Under the pieces are notes generated by a model, which saw only the letters and a list, made by a program, of their open reading frames with translations, made no database searches and was not told where the DNA came from. Below are positions 44,422 through 53,367 of a stretch of DNA of 64,000 nucleotides, one piece after another (within the stretch, counting starts at the first letter, position 1; every line of letters begins with the position of its first letter). This DNA comes from Syntrophobacter sp963666995 (lineage in GTDB: Bacteria > Desulfobacterota > Syntrophobacteria > Syntrophobacterales > Syntrophobacteraceae): NCBI GenBank assembly GCA_963666995.1, contig OY762941.1, positions 5,394,001-5,458,000 of the forward strand, in the 5' to 3' direction. Made by a program: the position numbers and the translations under genes.

Positions 44422-45855
44422 TCATCTCACAGCCAGCATATTCCTGAAAGACTTCAGCTCCTCCCGCGTAACGCCGTTCATTCCCAGCATCGTCAAAGTA
44501 TAGACTGCACAGCCCAAAAACACTAAAACAAAGGCATTAACTGTAAAGTTTCTGATCGTAAAATATAAAAATATGGCCATGACGCCGGATGACAATAGTG
44601 GCTTGACAATATTATAAGCCACAGAGAACTTCAGATGCACTTTCCTGTTAAAAGACACATAGTAAAGAGGGAGCCCGATAACTTCTGATAGAATCGTTGC
44701 TACTGCTGCACCCAGAATTCCACAATAAGGAATTAATACGACATTAAATATTATGTTTATGACCAATTGAATCGCCACTATTTTCAGATACAAAACATGC
44801 ATATCCATTGCCCATAGACCCCATGCATACACCGTATTTATATATACAATGGCCGGAATCCATATCAATAGATAGAATACTTCTATGCTTCCTTGATAAC
44901 CAGGACCATACAACGTTAATATTATTGTCTTTGCCAATATCGATCCACCAACAACAATCGGGATAGATACGCAAAACATCAATCTGACATTTAGAGTTTG
45001 AATCTGTATGAATTGCTCCTTTGCAGTGTTATAATATCTTGCCATCAAAGGAAACATCGATTCAAAAAAATTCCCTCCTGTTGCGATACATACTATGACT
45101 ATTTTATAGGCGGCATTATAATATCCAATCTCGACATCACTTCTCATGAATCCAAGTATGATGGTATCAACATAGTAGATCAACTGCACCAGTATGGAGG
45201 CTATCCCGAGGGGCAATGCTCTTCGCAATAGATCTTTCCACTGAGAAAAGTCGAAATGAAGCCGCAGTTTAGGAAAAGTCCTGCTGAAAAGGATTAGAAG
45301 AACCGCGGCAGCAAGCAAGCCGGCACCAAACTGAAAGCAGGGGACCCGCAACAGTTGGTCCGGACTTTTCACCGCAAGCAACAGGCAGACCGTGTAGAGG
45401 CCTACCGTCAGAATACGTGACAGCGCTATGTACTCCATCCTCTCGCCGCCCTGGAACGACCAGTCGAGGAGGACTGCTCCCGGAATGAGTCCCGCTCCGA
45501 ACAGAACGATCAGATATTTGACTTCCAGGGGCTTGTCGATGAGGATCATCAGAAAGACCAGCACAAGCAGGCCGATCGATGCCAGACATAGCCGCATGGC
45601 CACAATGTTGCCGGTATATTGCCCGATGAGTTGAGGGGTTTTGGCAATTTCCTGGGTCCCGAGTCTCGTCAACCCCAGGTTGGTGAGCAGCATGAAATGA
45701 GCGGTGAGCGCAAGGGCGAAATTCAGCCTCCCGAAGGACTCGGGGCCCAATACATGGGCAAGATAGACAACTCCGACAAAGGCAAGCAACTGCGAACCCA
45801 TCCCTGAAAAAATGAGGATAGAAGCATTCTTGACAATCCTTTGCGCCGTATTCAT
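44422..45855 (-). CDS. Wzx-like polysaccharide flippase
   Basis: 477 residues with about 12-14 membrane helices. The family start is IVKNASILIFSGMGSQLLAFVGVVYLAHVLGPESFGRLNFA, followed by LTNLGLTRLGTQEIAKTP. RALPLGIASILVQLIYYVDTIILGFM begins the second half, and the GAAVATILSEVIGLPLYYV end is typical of the MATE/PST superfamily. It should flip undecaprenyl-linked oligosaccharides across the inner membrane. It lies 9 bp after the nucleotidyltransferase gene. The second half of the gene is strikingly AT-rich, suggesting exchange by transfer. Confidence 0.9.
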   Translation of the reverse strand: MNTAQRIVKNASILIFSGMGSQLLAFVGVVYLAHVLGPESFGRLNFALALTAHFMLLTNLGLTRLGTQEIAKTPQLIGQYTGNIVAMRLCLASIGLLVLVFLMILIDKPLEVKYLIVLFGAGLIPGAVLLDWSFQGGERMEYIALSRILTVGLYTVCLLLAVKSPDQLLRVPCFQFGAGLLAAAVLLILFSRTFPKLRLHFDFSQWKDLLRRALPLGIASILVQLIYYVDTIILGFMRSDVEIGYYNAAYKIVIVCIATGGNFFESMFPLMARYYNTAKEQFIQIQTLNVRLMFCVSIPIVVGGSILAKTIILTLYGPGYQGSIEVFYLLIWIPAIVYINTVYAWGLWAMDMHVLYLKIVAIQLVINIIFNVVLIPYCGILGAAVATILSEVIGLPLYYVSFNRKVHLKFSVAYNIVKPLLSSGVMAIFLYFTIRNFTVNAFVLVFLGCAVYTLTMLGMNGVTREELKSFRNMLAVR

Positions 45856-45864
45856 TTGTATTGA

Positions 45865-46584
45865 TTATTCCAGGCTTTCTGCCGTGTTGAGATCGTCGGA
45901 CGAATTCACGTTGGCGTACCTGTCACAGATCAAAAACGCTTTCACAAGCTTCCCGTCATCGATGCAACATTGAATGAGATCGGGCAGTTCCTTTTCATTT
46001 CGTTCATGGTGAATGGGAGTGATGTCCACATAGTCCAATATGGCATTTTTGAAGATGCATTGTCCCGTACCCTGATATTCATTGATGGGACGCCTCGGCT
46101 TTTCAATGAGCCGGAAAACCGTGTCGTGATCGTCCTTGACAAGGGTATATGTTCTGCACACCTGCTCGGGTTTTTCAGCCTTCAATATGCCGCAAATCGC
46201 AAAAATTCCATTCATACTCCAATAGAAATCGATCATCTCTTTTTCCCTGGAGCCCACCATGACTTCATCACCGAGCATCAGAAAGAAATCCTCGCCTTCC
46301 AGGGCATTTCGAGCACATTCCACGGCGTGGACCAGGCCTTTCTGTTCCCGCTGGATAACGTATCGTATACGTTTATCCTGAAATCTCGTGCCGTAGTGAT
46401 TGATAATATCTTCCGCTTTATAGCCGACGACGATGATTATTTCCGATACATCCAGCCGTGCTATTCGATTGAGGTTGTGTTCGATCAACGGTTTTCTCTT
46501 GAAGGGAATCATGCACTTATTCTGATTTTCAGAAAATTCATTGATCCGGTTTCCCCTCCCGCCGGCAAGAACCAGTGCTTTCAT
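45865..46584 (-). CDS. sugar-nucleotide nucleotidyltransferase
   Basis: 239 residues. KALVLAGGRGNRINEFSENQNKCMIPFKRKPLIEHNL is the NTP-binding signature of RmlA/GlmU-type pyrophosphorylases, with Lys in NKCMIPF. VGYKAEDIINHYG, VHAVECARNALEGEDFFLMLGDEVM (metal Asp) and LIEKPRRPINEYQGTG follow. It should make an NDP-sugar for the neighbouring epimerase. The base and sugar are unknown. AAGGGG is 4 bp before the ATG, and the SDR gene ends 15 bp upstream. Confidence 0.85.
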   Translation of the reverse strand: MKALVLAGGRGNRINEFSENQNKCMIPFKRKPLIEHNLNRIARLDVSEIIIVVGYKAEDIINHYGTRFQDKRIRYVIQREQKGLVHAVECARNALEGEDFFLMLGDEVMVGSREKEMIDFYWSMNGIFAICGILKAEKPEQVCRTYTLVKDDHDTVFRLIEKPRRPINEYQGTGQCIFKNAILDYVDITPIHHERNEKELPDLIQCCIDDGKLVKAFLICDRYANVNSSDDLNTAESLE

Positions 46585-46599
46585 AAAGCCCCTTAATAT

Positions 46600-47631
46600 T
46601 CAGTGCTGAATAAAATGTTCCTTGTTTTCGCGGATCCATGCGACCAATCTGCCGATCCCGTCCCGGGGCAGGACCCTGGGAGTCCATCCGAGTTCCTTAT
46701 TGGCCTTTGCGATATCGCATACGAAATACCTCAAGTCCCCATGCCTTTCAGTACCGAACGTAACGTCAGGCCGTGTTCCATTCATATCGGCGAGAATCTC
46801 GATGCACTCAAGAAGAGAAACGGCCGTGCCCGGGCCTCCGCCGATGTTGTAGACCCCCGATTTGCGTGTTTTATAAAAGGCATCGAAAGCCTCGCACACA
46901 TCCGTTGCGTAGATAATGTCCCTGATCTGCTTTCCGGTCCCAAAGATCGTGATGGGCCATTTCAGGACTGAGCGAATCGCAAAATTGGCCACCCAACCAT
47001 GATCTTCCCCACCGAACTGCCGTATCCCGTATATTCCTGTCAGGCGGAAGCTGGCGGCCTCCAACCCATAGGTGTCAATGTAGGTCCTGAGGTAGATTTC
47101 AGCCGAAGCCTTCGAGGCGTGCAGCGGAGTCAGGGTCCCCTCCAGCGTGGGGTGATTCTCGTCGATTCCTTCGGGATTTCTGACATACCGGTTTGCATTT
47201 TCCGTCAACGTCTCATTGATCTTGTTTCCGTACACATGGATCGTCGCACAACCGGCTACCGGGACCTTGAGCTTCCTCGCCGTTTCAAGGACATTGAAAG
47301 TGCCCTCGACATTTGTCGAGAGATCCAGCAAGGGATCTTCCCAACTGATGGTCATTGCCGGTTGTGCGGCAGTGTGCACGATGTAATGGGTTCCCCGTGC
47401 ACTGTCGATCAGGTTCTCGGCGTTGCGGATATCTCCCCTGATCGTTTTGACCCCTAGACCCTTGAGGTACTCCCAGTTGTAGTTGCGGGCGGAATCCGCT
47501 GCAAATCCGGTCCTTGCCAGCTCATGTTTGGTCATATTGTCGTATGACGTGACTTCATGACCCTTTTTTATATAGAATTCACAAACATGCGAACCAAGAA
47601 AACCGCAGCCTCCGGTGACCAGAACTTTCAT
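46600..47631 (-). CDS. NAD-dependent SDR epimerase/dehydratase, altered YxxxK site
   Basis: 343 residues. MKVLVTGGCGFLGSHVCEFYIKKGHEVTSYDNM is an extended-SDR dinucleotide site, and the fold resembles CDP-paratose/tyvelose 2-epimerases (FRLTGIYGIRQFGGEDHGWVANFAIRSV). The expected catalytic Tyr-x-x-x-Lys reads Leu-His-Ala-Ser-Lys (LTPLHASKASAEIY), so the Tyr is Leu although Lys is kept. The Ser/Thr position (CATIHVYGN) is Thr. It is the first gene of the minus arm, with GGAGCGAGG before the ATG. It may use another acid/base or catalyse a variant reaction. Confidence 0.82.
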   Translation of the reverse strand: MKVLVTGGCGFLGSHVCEFYIKKGHEVTSYDNMTKHELARTGFAADSARNYNWEYLKGLGVKTIRGDIRNAENLIDSARGTHYIVHTAAQPAMTISWEDPLLDLSTNVEGTFNVLETARKLKVPVAGCATIHVYGNKINETLTENANRYVRNPEGIDENHPTLEGTLTPLHASKASAEIYLRTYIDTYGLEAASFRLTGIYGIRQFGGEDHGWVANFAIRSVLKWPITIFGTGKQIRDIIYATDVCEAFDAFYKTRKSGVYNIGGGPGTAVSLLECIEILADMNGTRPDVTFGTERHGDLRYFVCDIAKANKELGWTPRVLPRDGIGRLVAWIRENKEHFIQH

Positions 47632-47938
47632 CCTCGCTCCATTTGAATCTCGATTGTCTGAAACAATTCCTTTCCATATCTTGCCGGGTCTGAGGGCTCA
47701 CCCAAATTCGGCCGGACCCCCTTTCCGCGAAAACGGCTCCCGTTTTCTTTGCTTGTGCGCAAAAATTGCTCTGCCGTGATAATAATCGGCATATGGATGA
47801 AAATGTGTAAGAATAGTAGCGCATCTCGTTCAAAGATCGCACGCGGATTAGAGTATTGTGCGGGCGGGCATCGCCGGGAGCAATACAGATGCCCCCGTAA
47901 ATGCAGTGAATTATTCTATAGACGGGTGTGCCCAAAAA
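47632..47938. promoter_or_regulatory. divergent promoter gap of the glycan locus
   Basis: This 307-bp gap separates the two outward-facing arms, so promoters for both must lie here. The middle (47755-47830) is AT-rich. GAAAACGG-CTC-CCGTTTTC at 47729-47747 is a perfect 8-bp hairpin, located in the leader of the minus arm. TGATAATAAT near 47780 is a possible -10 on the plus strand. I cannot assign complete boxes or an operator. Confidence 0.45.
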
Positions 47939-48817
47939 GTGAAATTCTCCGTCATCATTCCGGCATACAACGCCGAGGCAACCCTGCCGGCGCTTCTGCG
48001 TTCTCTCCTGTCACAAACCTACGGGGAAGATTTCGAAATCATCGTAGTGGATGATTGCTCCAGGGATGCAACGCCCGAGATCGCGGGCATTTTTGGTTGC
48101 AGACTTATATCTTCGGGGCAAAACCGGGGACCTGCCCATTGCAGAAACCTCGGAGCAGGGAATGCCGCGGGCCGGGTATTGGTTTTCACGGACAGCGACT
48201 GCCGGGTTGAGTCCGACTGGTTGGAGCAGTTGGATAAATGCTTCTCGAACGGCGATGCGGACGTGATCATGGGCAGGCTCGTTCTTCTCCCCTCCACTTT
48301 TTTGGGTGATTCGATCTCCGCTCTCGGCTTTCCAGCCGGAGGCGCTCTGGGTTTCGAAAAAGTGTGGAAGGTTTCCGAAGACGGTTTTACGAAGAGTCTG
48401 AGTTCATGCAACTGTGCCGTCCGGAAAAAAGTGTTTGAGGAAGTCGGCGGTTTTGACGAATCTTTTCCATATGCCGGTGGGGAAGACAGTTTCCTCGCTT
48501 ATACGCTGGTACGAGCCGGGTACGGGATCGGGTACCGCCCCCAGGTGGTGGCGTACCACGGCGCCCGCGACTCGCTGAGGGATTTTGTGAAGTGGCAGTT
48601 TCACAGGGGCATAAGCAGCTTCATCTTTTCGAGAAAAGTGCGTGGCAAGGGAGATTTTGTCTCCTTGCGGCTTTGGTCCACGTGGAACGTGATTAAAGCG
48701 TATTACCTGGACAGGAAGTTTCCACTGGTGTTGCTTTTATTGGGTATGAGCTTCCTTGTGCAGGCAGGCGGGTTTTTCTACGCAAAAAACAAAAAGGTGT
48801 TTTCATGCAAGTCCTGA
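47939..48817 (+). CDS. GT2-family glycosyltransferase
   Basis: 292 residues. KFSVIIPAYNAEATLPALLRSLLSQ, IIVVDDCSRDATPEIAG, QNRGPAHCRNLGAGNAAGRVLVFTDSDCRVESDW (DSD metal site) and GGFDESFPYAGGEDSFLAYTLVRAGY (catalytic ED) are the complete GT-A motifs. The C-terminal hydrophobic stretch FPLVLLLLGMSFLVQAGGFFYA may anchor it. GTG at 47939 gives the family start, but its ribosome site is weak; a GTG at 47858 is the alternative. First gene of the plus arm; its end overlaps the next gene by 13 bp. Confidence 0.85.
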   Translation: MKFSVIIPAYNAEATLPALLRSLLSQTYGEDFEIIVVDDCSRDATPEIAGIFGCRLISSGQNRGPAHCRNLGAGNAAGRVLVFTDSDCRVESDWLEQLDKCFSNGDADVIMGRLVLLPSTFLGDSISALGFPAGGALGFEKVWKVSEDGFTKSLSSCNCAVRKKVFEEVGGFDESFPYAGGEDSFLAYTLVRAGYGIGYRPQVVAYHGARDSLRDFVKWQFHRGISSFIFSRKVRGKGDFVSLRLWSTWNVIKAYYLDRKFPLVLLLLGMSFLVQAGGFFYAKNKKVFSCKS

Positions 48818-50238
48818 TCATCAATCCCCCCTGGCCTGGAAAAGGATTCGGCACAAGATCTCAAAACAGGATCATCAAGCACCGGAGCGACAAATTCCTG
48901 CAATACCCCCTCTTCCTGGCCTACTCTGCATCCCGGCTCAAAAACGCCGGACACCGCGTGGCCTACATAGATTCCGTCATTCAGGATTTTGACGCGGAGC
49001 GCACCCTCTCTGAAGCCGGGAAAGTGAAACCCGACGTCATCTTCATGGAGACCACGACGCCTTCGATAGTGGCCGACTATGACAACCTGACCGCCCTCAA
49101 GGATGCCACGGGCGCAAGGATCATTGTCGGAGGCCCTCACGCGACCTATTTCCACAAGACCGTTCTCGAGGAATGCCCGGCGATAGATGTCGCCATTCGT
49201 CACGAGTTCGATACCAAGATAGCCGGAGTCGTTTCGAACCTGCGGGATCTGAGAGGGGTTTCAGGCATTACGTATCGGAACGGCCCCGAGATCCTGGACA
49301 ACGGCGATGGGGAAATGGCAACGGATCTGGACGGCATCCCGTTTCCCGATCGAGACGTCATCCCCTGGCAATGGTACCTGGAGGCGTGGTATTCCCGCCG
49401 GCCCTTCATGAATATGATGACTTCCCGCGGATGCCCCTATCACTGCAGCTTCTGCTTGTGGCCTCAGACCATGTACGGTCATAAGCAGCGTTTCCGCAGC
49501 ATCGATAATGTCATTTCTGAAATTTGCCTTCTCGTCGAAAAATACGGCGTGAGGGAACTCAATATAGATGACGGCACGTTCACAACCGACAGAACCAGGG
49601 TAATCGAATTCTGCCGGAAGCTTCGCCGGCGGAAGTTCGACCTCATCTGGACATGCAACGGGCGCGTGGACACTCTGGACGGCGAGATGCTCTCGGAAAT
49701 GAAGCGAAGCGGCTGCAAGATGATAAGGCTTGGCGTTGAGAGCGGCTCGCAGGAGGTGCTCGACCGGATCAAAAAGGGCTTGACCCTGAAGCAGATCGAG
49801 GACGGCGTCCGACTGGTCAAAAAGCATGGTATTCAGGCACTTGGTGGATTTATGTTCGGCTTTCCCTACGATTCCAGAGAATCCGTGGAAAAAACGCTTG
49901 AATTTGCGAAACGGTTGTCCCCCGACCAAGTGCAGTTTTCCATCGCCATGTGTTATCCGGGGACTTCGCTCTATGAATATGCAAAAAACAATGATTTGTT
50001 TCTGATCGAGAGTTTTAAAGAATTCGACATGACCCACGGACCTGTCGTCCGGACATTGGACATGGAAAGAAAAGACCTTGAAAACATCCTGGCGCGCGCC
50101 TACCGGGAATACTATTTCCGACCGGCGTTCATCATCCAGACCCTGTTCAACATGACCAGCTTTGACGAGATCGCGAGGGTTTTTCGTTCCCTGAAGAGCC
50201 TGCTGCAGACCATAAGACTGCACCAATGCGGAACATAG
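48805..50238 (+). CDS. B12-binding-domain radical SAM protein
   Basis: 477 residues. The N-terminal Rossmann-like cobalamin-binding domain (MQVLIINPPWPGKGFG, KPDVIFMETTTPSIVADYDNL, ARIIVGGPHATYF) is followed by a radical SAM core with MTSRGCPYHCSFCLWPQ (CxxxCxxC), ELNIDDGTFTTDRTRV and MIRLGVESGSQEVLDRIKKGLT. The usual cobalamin-ligand motif DxHxxG is not obvious. Relatives methylate or rearrange unreactive carbons, including in hopanoid, antibiotic and glycan pathways. It lies between glycosyltransferase genes and overlaps both by 13 bp, so a role in modifying the glycan or its carrier is inferred. Confidence 0.85.
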   Translation: MQVLIINPPWPGKGFGTRSQNRIIKHRSDKFLQYPLFLAYSASRLKNAGHRVAYIDSVIQDFDAERTLSEAGKVKPDVIFMETTTPSIVADYDNLTALKDATGARIIVGGPHATYFHKTVLEECPAIDVAIRHEFDTKIAGVVSNLRDLRGVSGITYRNGPEILDNGDGEMATDLDGIPFPDRDVIPWQWYLEAWYSRRPFMNMMTSRGCPYHCSFCLWPQTMYGHKQRFRSIDNVISEICLLVEKYGVRELNIDDGTFTTDRTRVIEFCRKLRRRKFDLIWTCNGRVDTLDGEMLSEMKRSGCKMIRLGVESGSQEVLDRIKKGLTLKQIEDGVRLVKKHGIQALGGFMFGFPYDSRESVEKTLEFAKRLSPDQVQFSIAMCYPGTSLYEYAKNNDLFLIESFKEFDMTHGPVVRTLDMERKDLENILARAYREYYFRPAFIIQTLFNMTSFDEIARVFRSLKSLLQTIRLHQCGT

Positions 50239-51353
50239 GGATATTCACTCATGATCTCTACCCCTACAAGCCGTGGGGACAAGGGCGGTATGTATACGAT
50301 CTGACAAGGGCCATGCGCCGCCTTTACTGCGGCAGAATTCTTGTTTTCTCACCCTCGCCTGGAATCAACGATCCGGATCACATCGAGATATTCAGCCGCT
50401 CCCATGAGTCCCCGGGGAAGAACATCACGTTCTCCCTCAAATTGGGTTTTGTTCTGGAAAAATTGGTCGGGGCTTATGACCTGGGGCTGGTCCATTACCA
50501 GGGCGGGGCGGGGGGATTGTTCCTTTTGAGAAAGCCGTCCGTTCCCCTGGTGTATACCGTTCACCACACCTATTACCAACAGTCCGCATATATCAGAAGC
50601 CAGAAGTGGAAAAGAATTCTGTCCTTGTGGGAAAGATTCAGCTACCGGAACTCGGACTCTCTCATCTGCGTATCACCCTCGACAGAGCGGGCGGTAGCCC
50701 GGCAATACGGAGTGGGCCGTAAATCCCGGTCGATTGCAAACGGCGTCGATCGAAACCATTTCCATCCTTTGGACATCCCCCGGATCCCGAACAGCCTGCT
50801 TTTTATTGGAAGGCTGGAAACCCGCAAGGGTATAGATTTCCTGCTTCGATCCATGCCCCTGGTGAGATCCGCGCAAGAGGATATACGACTCTTCATTGCC
50901 GGCGACGGCATACTGAAGCCGGATCTCGAAAAGACGGTCAAAGATCACGGCCTGGAGAAGAATGTCCGGTTCCTCGGCGTCCTCGGGGATGACGCAGTCA
51001 ATGAATGGTACAACAAGGTATCTCTCGTGGTGGTTCCGTCGGTGTTCGAAGGATTCGGCCTAAACGCCGCGGAAGCCATGGCCTGCGGGACGCCGGTTGT
51101 CGCAACCGAGGTGGACGGCCTCCGAGACGTCGTTGAAGACGGCGTGACCGGACGACTGGTTGAATACGGCAACCTGAGGAGTTTGAGCGATGCCGTCGTT
51201 TCCCTGTTGAAAAACGATCCCGAGCGGAAGAGGCTGGCGGAGAATGCCAAAAGGAAGATAACTGCCATGCACAATTGGGAGAGCATCGCCCGGCAGGTGC
51301 TGGAGGTCTATGAGTCCGTACTCACTCGCCGGGATGGGGTGGTGCCGCCATGA
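50226..51353 (+). CDS. GT4-family glycosyltransferase
   Basis: 375 residues. The N-domain has IGIFTHDLYPYKPWGQGRYVYDLTRAM and LVYTVHHTYYQQSAYIRSQKW. The C-domain has LLFIGRLETRKGIDFLLRSMPLV, RLFIAGDGILKPDLEKTV and VVPSVFEGFGLNAAEAMACGTPVVATEVDGLRDVVEDGVTG, the complete donor-binding E-x7-E region. The start overlaps the radical SAM gene by 13 bp, and its stop overlaps the next GT4 in ATGA. Confidence 0.92.
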   Translation: MRNIGIFTHDLYPYKPWGQGRYVYDLTRAMRRLYCGRILVFSPSPGINDPDHIEIFSRSHESPGKNITFSLKLGFVLEKLVGAYDLGLVHYQGGAGGLFLLRKPSVPLVYTVHHTYYQQSAYIRSQKWKRILSLWERFSYRNSDSLICVSPSTERAVARQYGVGRKSRSIANGVDRNHFHPLDIPRIPNSLLFIGRLETRKGIDFLLRSMPLVRSAQEDIRLFIAGDGILKPDLEKTVKDHGLEKNVRFLGVLGDDAVNEWYNKVSLVVVPSVFEGFGLNAAEAMACGTPVVATEVDGLRDVVEDGVTGRLVEYGNLRSLSDAVVSLLKNDPERKRLAENAKRKITAMHNWESIARQVLEVYESVLTRRDGVVPP

Positions 51354-52444
51354 ATATAGCCTTAATCACCTACCCCATTGAAACAAACCCCACCGGCATA
51401 GGCGTCCACGTGCAAAACATCGCCCGGAACCTGATCGACCTCGACACTCGGAACACTTATCATTTGCTGCATTTTACTCCGGATTCGAATCCGCTTTACC
51501 GGGAAAATGAGATTCTGTACAGGCACTATAAGCGGCTGCCCATGATGTTTTCGGACAGCCTTTGCCTGCGTTCAAACTCCCACAGGTTCGACGTCGTCCA
51601 TCGCTTTTCGCCCGGCGGTTTCATCTTCACGACCGGAGCGAAGATTGTCGTCACGGTCCACGATCTGTTCCTGTACAAGCGGTACAGCTTCAACAGAAAA
51701 ACCAGGAATTTCGGGGCAAACCACTTTATCCGCTCATCGCTGCAAAAGGCTCACGCAATCCTGGCCAATTCCCATTTTACCAGGCAGGAGGTCCTCGAAA
51801 CTTTCAAGCTGGATGAAGCCAGGGTGCACGTCGTCTATAATGCGGCGGGAATTCGCCCCGAAAGCCCCGAGCAGGCGGCATGGAAGCTCCACAATAGATA
51901 TGGAATCATCTATAAGTACATCCTGTTCGTCAGTTCCATCGAACCGCGCAAGAATCTCATCAGCCTCGTGAAGGCTTTTGAAATCCTGAAGGAGCGTCAC
52001 CACGTCGACGAGCACCTGGTTGTCGTCGGGAAGCCCGGTTGGGACTACCGGGAGACGATGGACAAAATTCGCAGTTCGAAATTCAAAGACTCGATCCATC
52101 TCGCCGGCTTCATCCCGGAAGCCGATCTTGCAAGCTTCTACCAGGGGGCAAGCCTGTTCGTCTATCCGAGCCTCATGGAAGGCTTCGGAATACCGCCTCT
52201 CGAAGCGATGGCGTGCGGGTGCCCGACATTGACGTCGAATACTTCATCGCTGCCGGAGGTGGTGGGGCATCCTGAGATGATGTTCAGCCCGATCGATGTT
52301 GACGAAATAGTTGAAAAATGCCTGAGGCTGTTGACCGATGGAACTTTGAGGCTCGATAACATCCGAAAGGGCCTCGAAAACGTGAAACGCTTCGACTGGC
52401 AGGAGTCTGCACGAAAGATTATAAGCATATACAACAGCTTATGA
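51350..52444 (+). CDS. GT4-family glycosyltransferase (mannosyltransferase-like)
   Basis: 364 residues. NIALITYPIETNPTGIGVHVQNIARNLIDLD, TVHDLFLYKRYSFNRKTRNF and ANSHFTRQEVLETFKLDEARVHVVYN lead to FVSSIEPRKNLISLVKAFEIL and PSLMEGFGIPPLEAMACGCPTLTSNTSSLPEVVG. This opening and the SSLPEVVG end are common in WbaZ-like mannosyl- and rhamnosyltransferases. ATG at 51350 overlaps the preceding stop. Last gene of the plus arm. Confidence 0.92.
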   Translation: MNIALITYPIETNPTGIGVHVQNIARNLIDLDTRNTYHLLHFTPDSNPLYRENEILYRHYKRLPMMFSDSLCLRSNSHRFDVVHRFSPGGFIFTTGAKIVVTVHDLFLYKRYSFNRKTRNFGANHFIRSSLQKAHAILANSHFTRQEVLETFKLDEARVHVVYNAAGIRPESPEQAAWKLHNRYGIIYKYILFVSSIEPRKNLISLVKAFEILKERHHVDEHLVVVGKPGWDYRETMDKIRSSKFKDSIHLAGFIPEADLASFYQGASLFVYPSLMEGFGIPPLEAMACGCPTLTSNTSSLPEVVGHPEMMFSPIDVDEIVEKCLRLLTDGTLRLDNIRKGLENVKRFDWQESARKIISIYNSL

Positions 52445-52712
52445 GAGGCTCTCACGATTATCCCTCACCCGCGGCGCTGGACCTTCATTGAGACAGGCTG
52501 CGGGGTCTCGCCCGCTGCTCGACACGCGCCCATCCTTTTGCCGCCGGCCAACCCTGAATGCCGCCGATTGTCATTCCTTCTGACAATTTTTGTCACTTCG
52601 CTCGACTCGATGAGAAGCATTTGCCTTGATACCGGATCGAGCAGTTTAGCTCATCCGGCAAACATAGAGGCTTCCACGACGAAGATTATCATTATTTCAT
52701 CCAGGGATGCTC

Positions 52713-52728
52713 GGGCATTTTTCTTGCA
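52713..52728 (+). promoter_or_regulatory. sigma-54-type promoter upstream of the pilin gene
   Basis: GGGCAT at 52713-52718 and TTGCA at 52724-52728 match the TGGCAY-N5-TTGCW consensus apart from the first T. The invariant GG (52714-52715) and GC (52726-52727) are exactly 10 bp apart. The element lies 135 bp before the pilin ATG, within the 418-bp gap 52445-52862, in which I see no gene. Sigma-54 with the activator PilR is the classical control of pilA, which supports the call. No activator gene is in the window. Confidence 0.75.
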
Positions 52729-52862
52729 CAGTAAACGGGGCAATGCGTGCAGTGCTCACTTTTACCCTATGTGGGATCGCGGCAGTCACAGGAGGTTGGG
52801 TTGCGATAGCGTAAAGTTTGGATGAGGTTATTATTGGATTCTTGAATCGAGGAGGAGCTAAA

Positions 52863-53321
52863 ATGTTCATTAAGATGAAAGAAAGCAAAGGTTTCACCCT
52901 GGTCGAGTTGATGATCGTCGTGGCCATCATCGGTATTCTGGCCGCAGTAGCGGTTCCCTTCTATCAGAAATACATTCAGAAATCACGAATGGCGGTACAC
53001 GTTTTCCCCGGGATGCACGCAATTGAAACCAACCTTGCGACGTACTACAGTTTCAAGAACACCCTGCTTGGTTCCGGCAGCGACACGTTCACCCAGCTTG
53101 CCAAGGACGCCGACACGAGGTGCTTCACTCCGACGTGGACGGGCAACACTCTCCGGATTAACATCGTCGCCGTCAAAGGTGGTACTTGCGCTCAGTTGCT
53201 GGCTCTCGCCGGAAAGACCCTGGATGCCGTGCCCCAGATGGATACCAGTAGAACCAAGATCAGGGGTTGGAAGCTTGGGCAGGCTCTTGCGGTTCAACTC
53301 GGACTTGAGAATGAGGAATAA
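52863..53321 (+). CDS. pilA: type IV pilin (PilA-like)
   Basis: 152 residues. Class III signal: a short basic leader MFIKMKESKG cut after Gly10 by prepilin peptidase, then mature FTLVELMIVVAIIGILAAVAVPFYQKYIQKSR with the invariant Glu5 (residue 15). The C-terminal globular part has two Cys (RCFTPTW and GGTCAQ), likely a disulfide loop. GGAGGAG lies 5-6 bp before the ATG at 52863. A sigma-54-type promoter precedes it and a strong terminator follows, so it is a single-gene transcript. It could be a major pilin or a pseudopilin. Confidence 0.9.
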   Translation: MFIKMKESKGFTLVELMIVVAIIGILAAVAVPFYQKYIQKSRMAVHVFPGMHAIETNLATYYSFKNTLLGSGSDTFTQLAKDADTRCFTPTWTGNTLRINIVAVKGGTCAQLLALAGKTLDAVPQMDTSRTKIRGWKLGQALAVQLGLENEE

Positions 53322-53367
53322 CGGCTTCCGTTCACCGGAATTCTTCTAGCTGTCGATCCGCCTTGGG

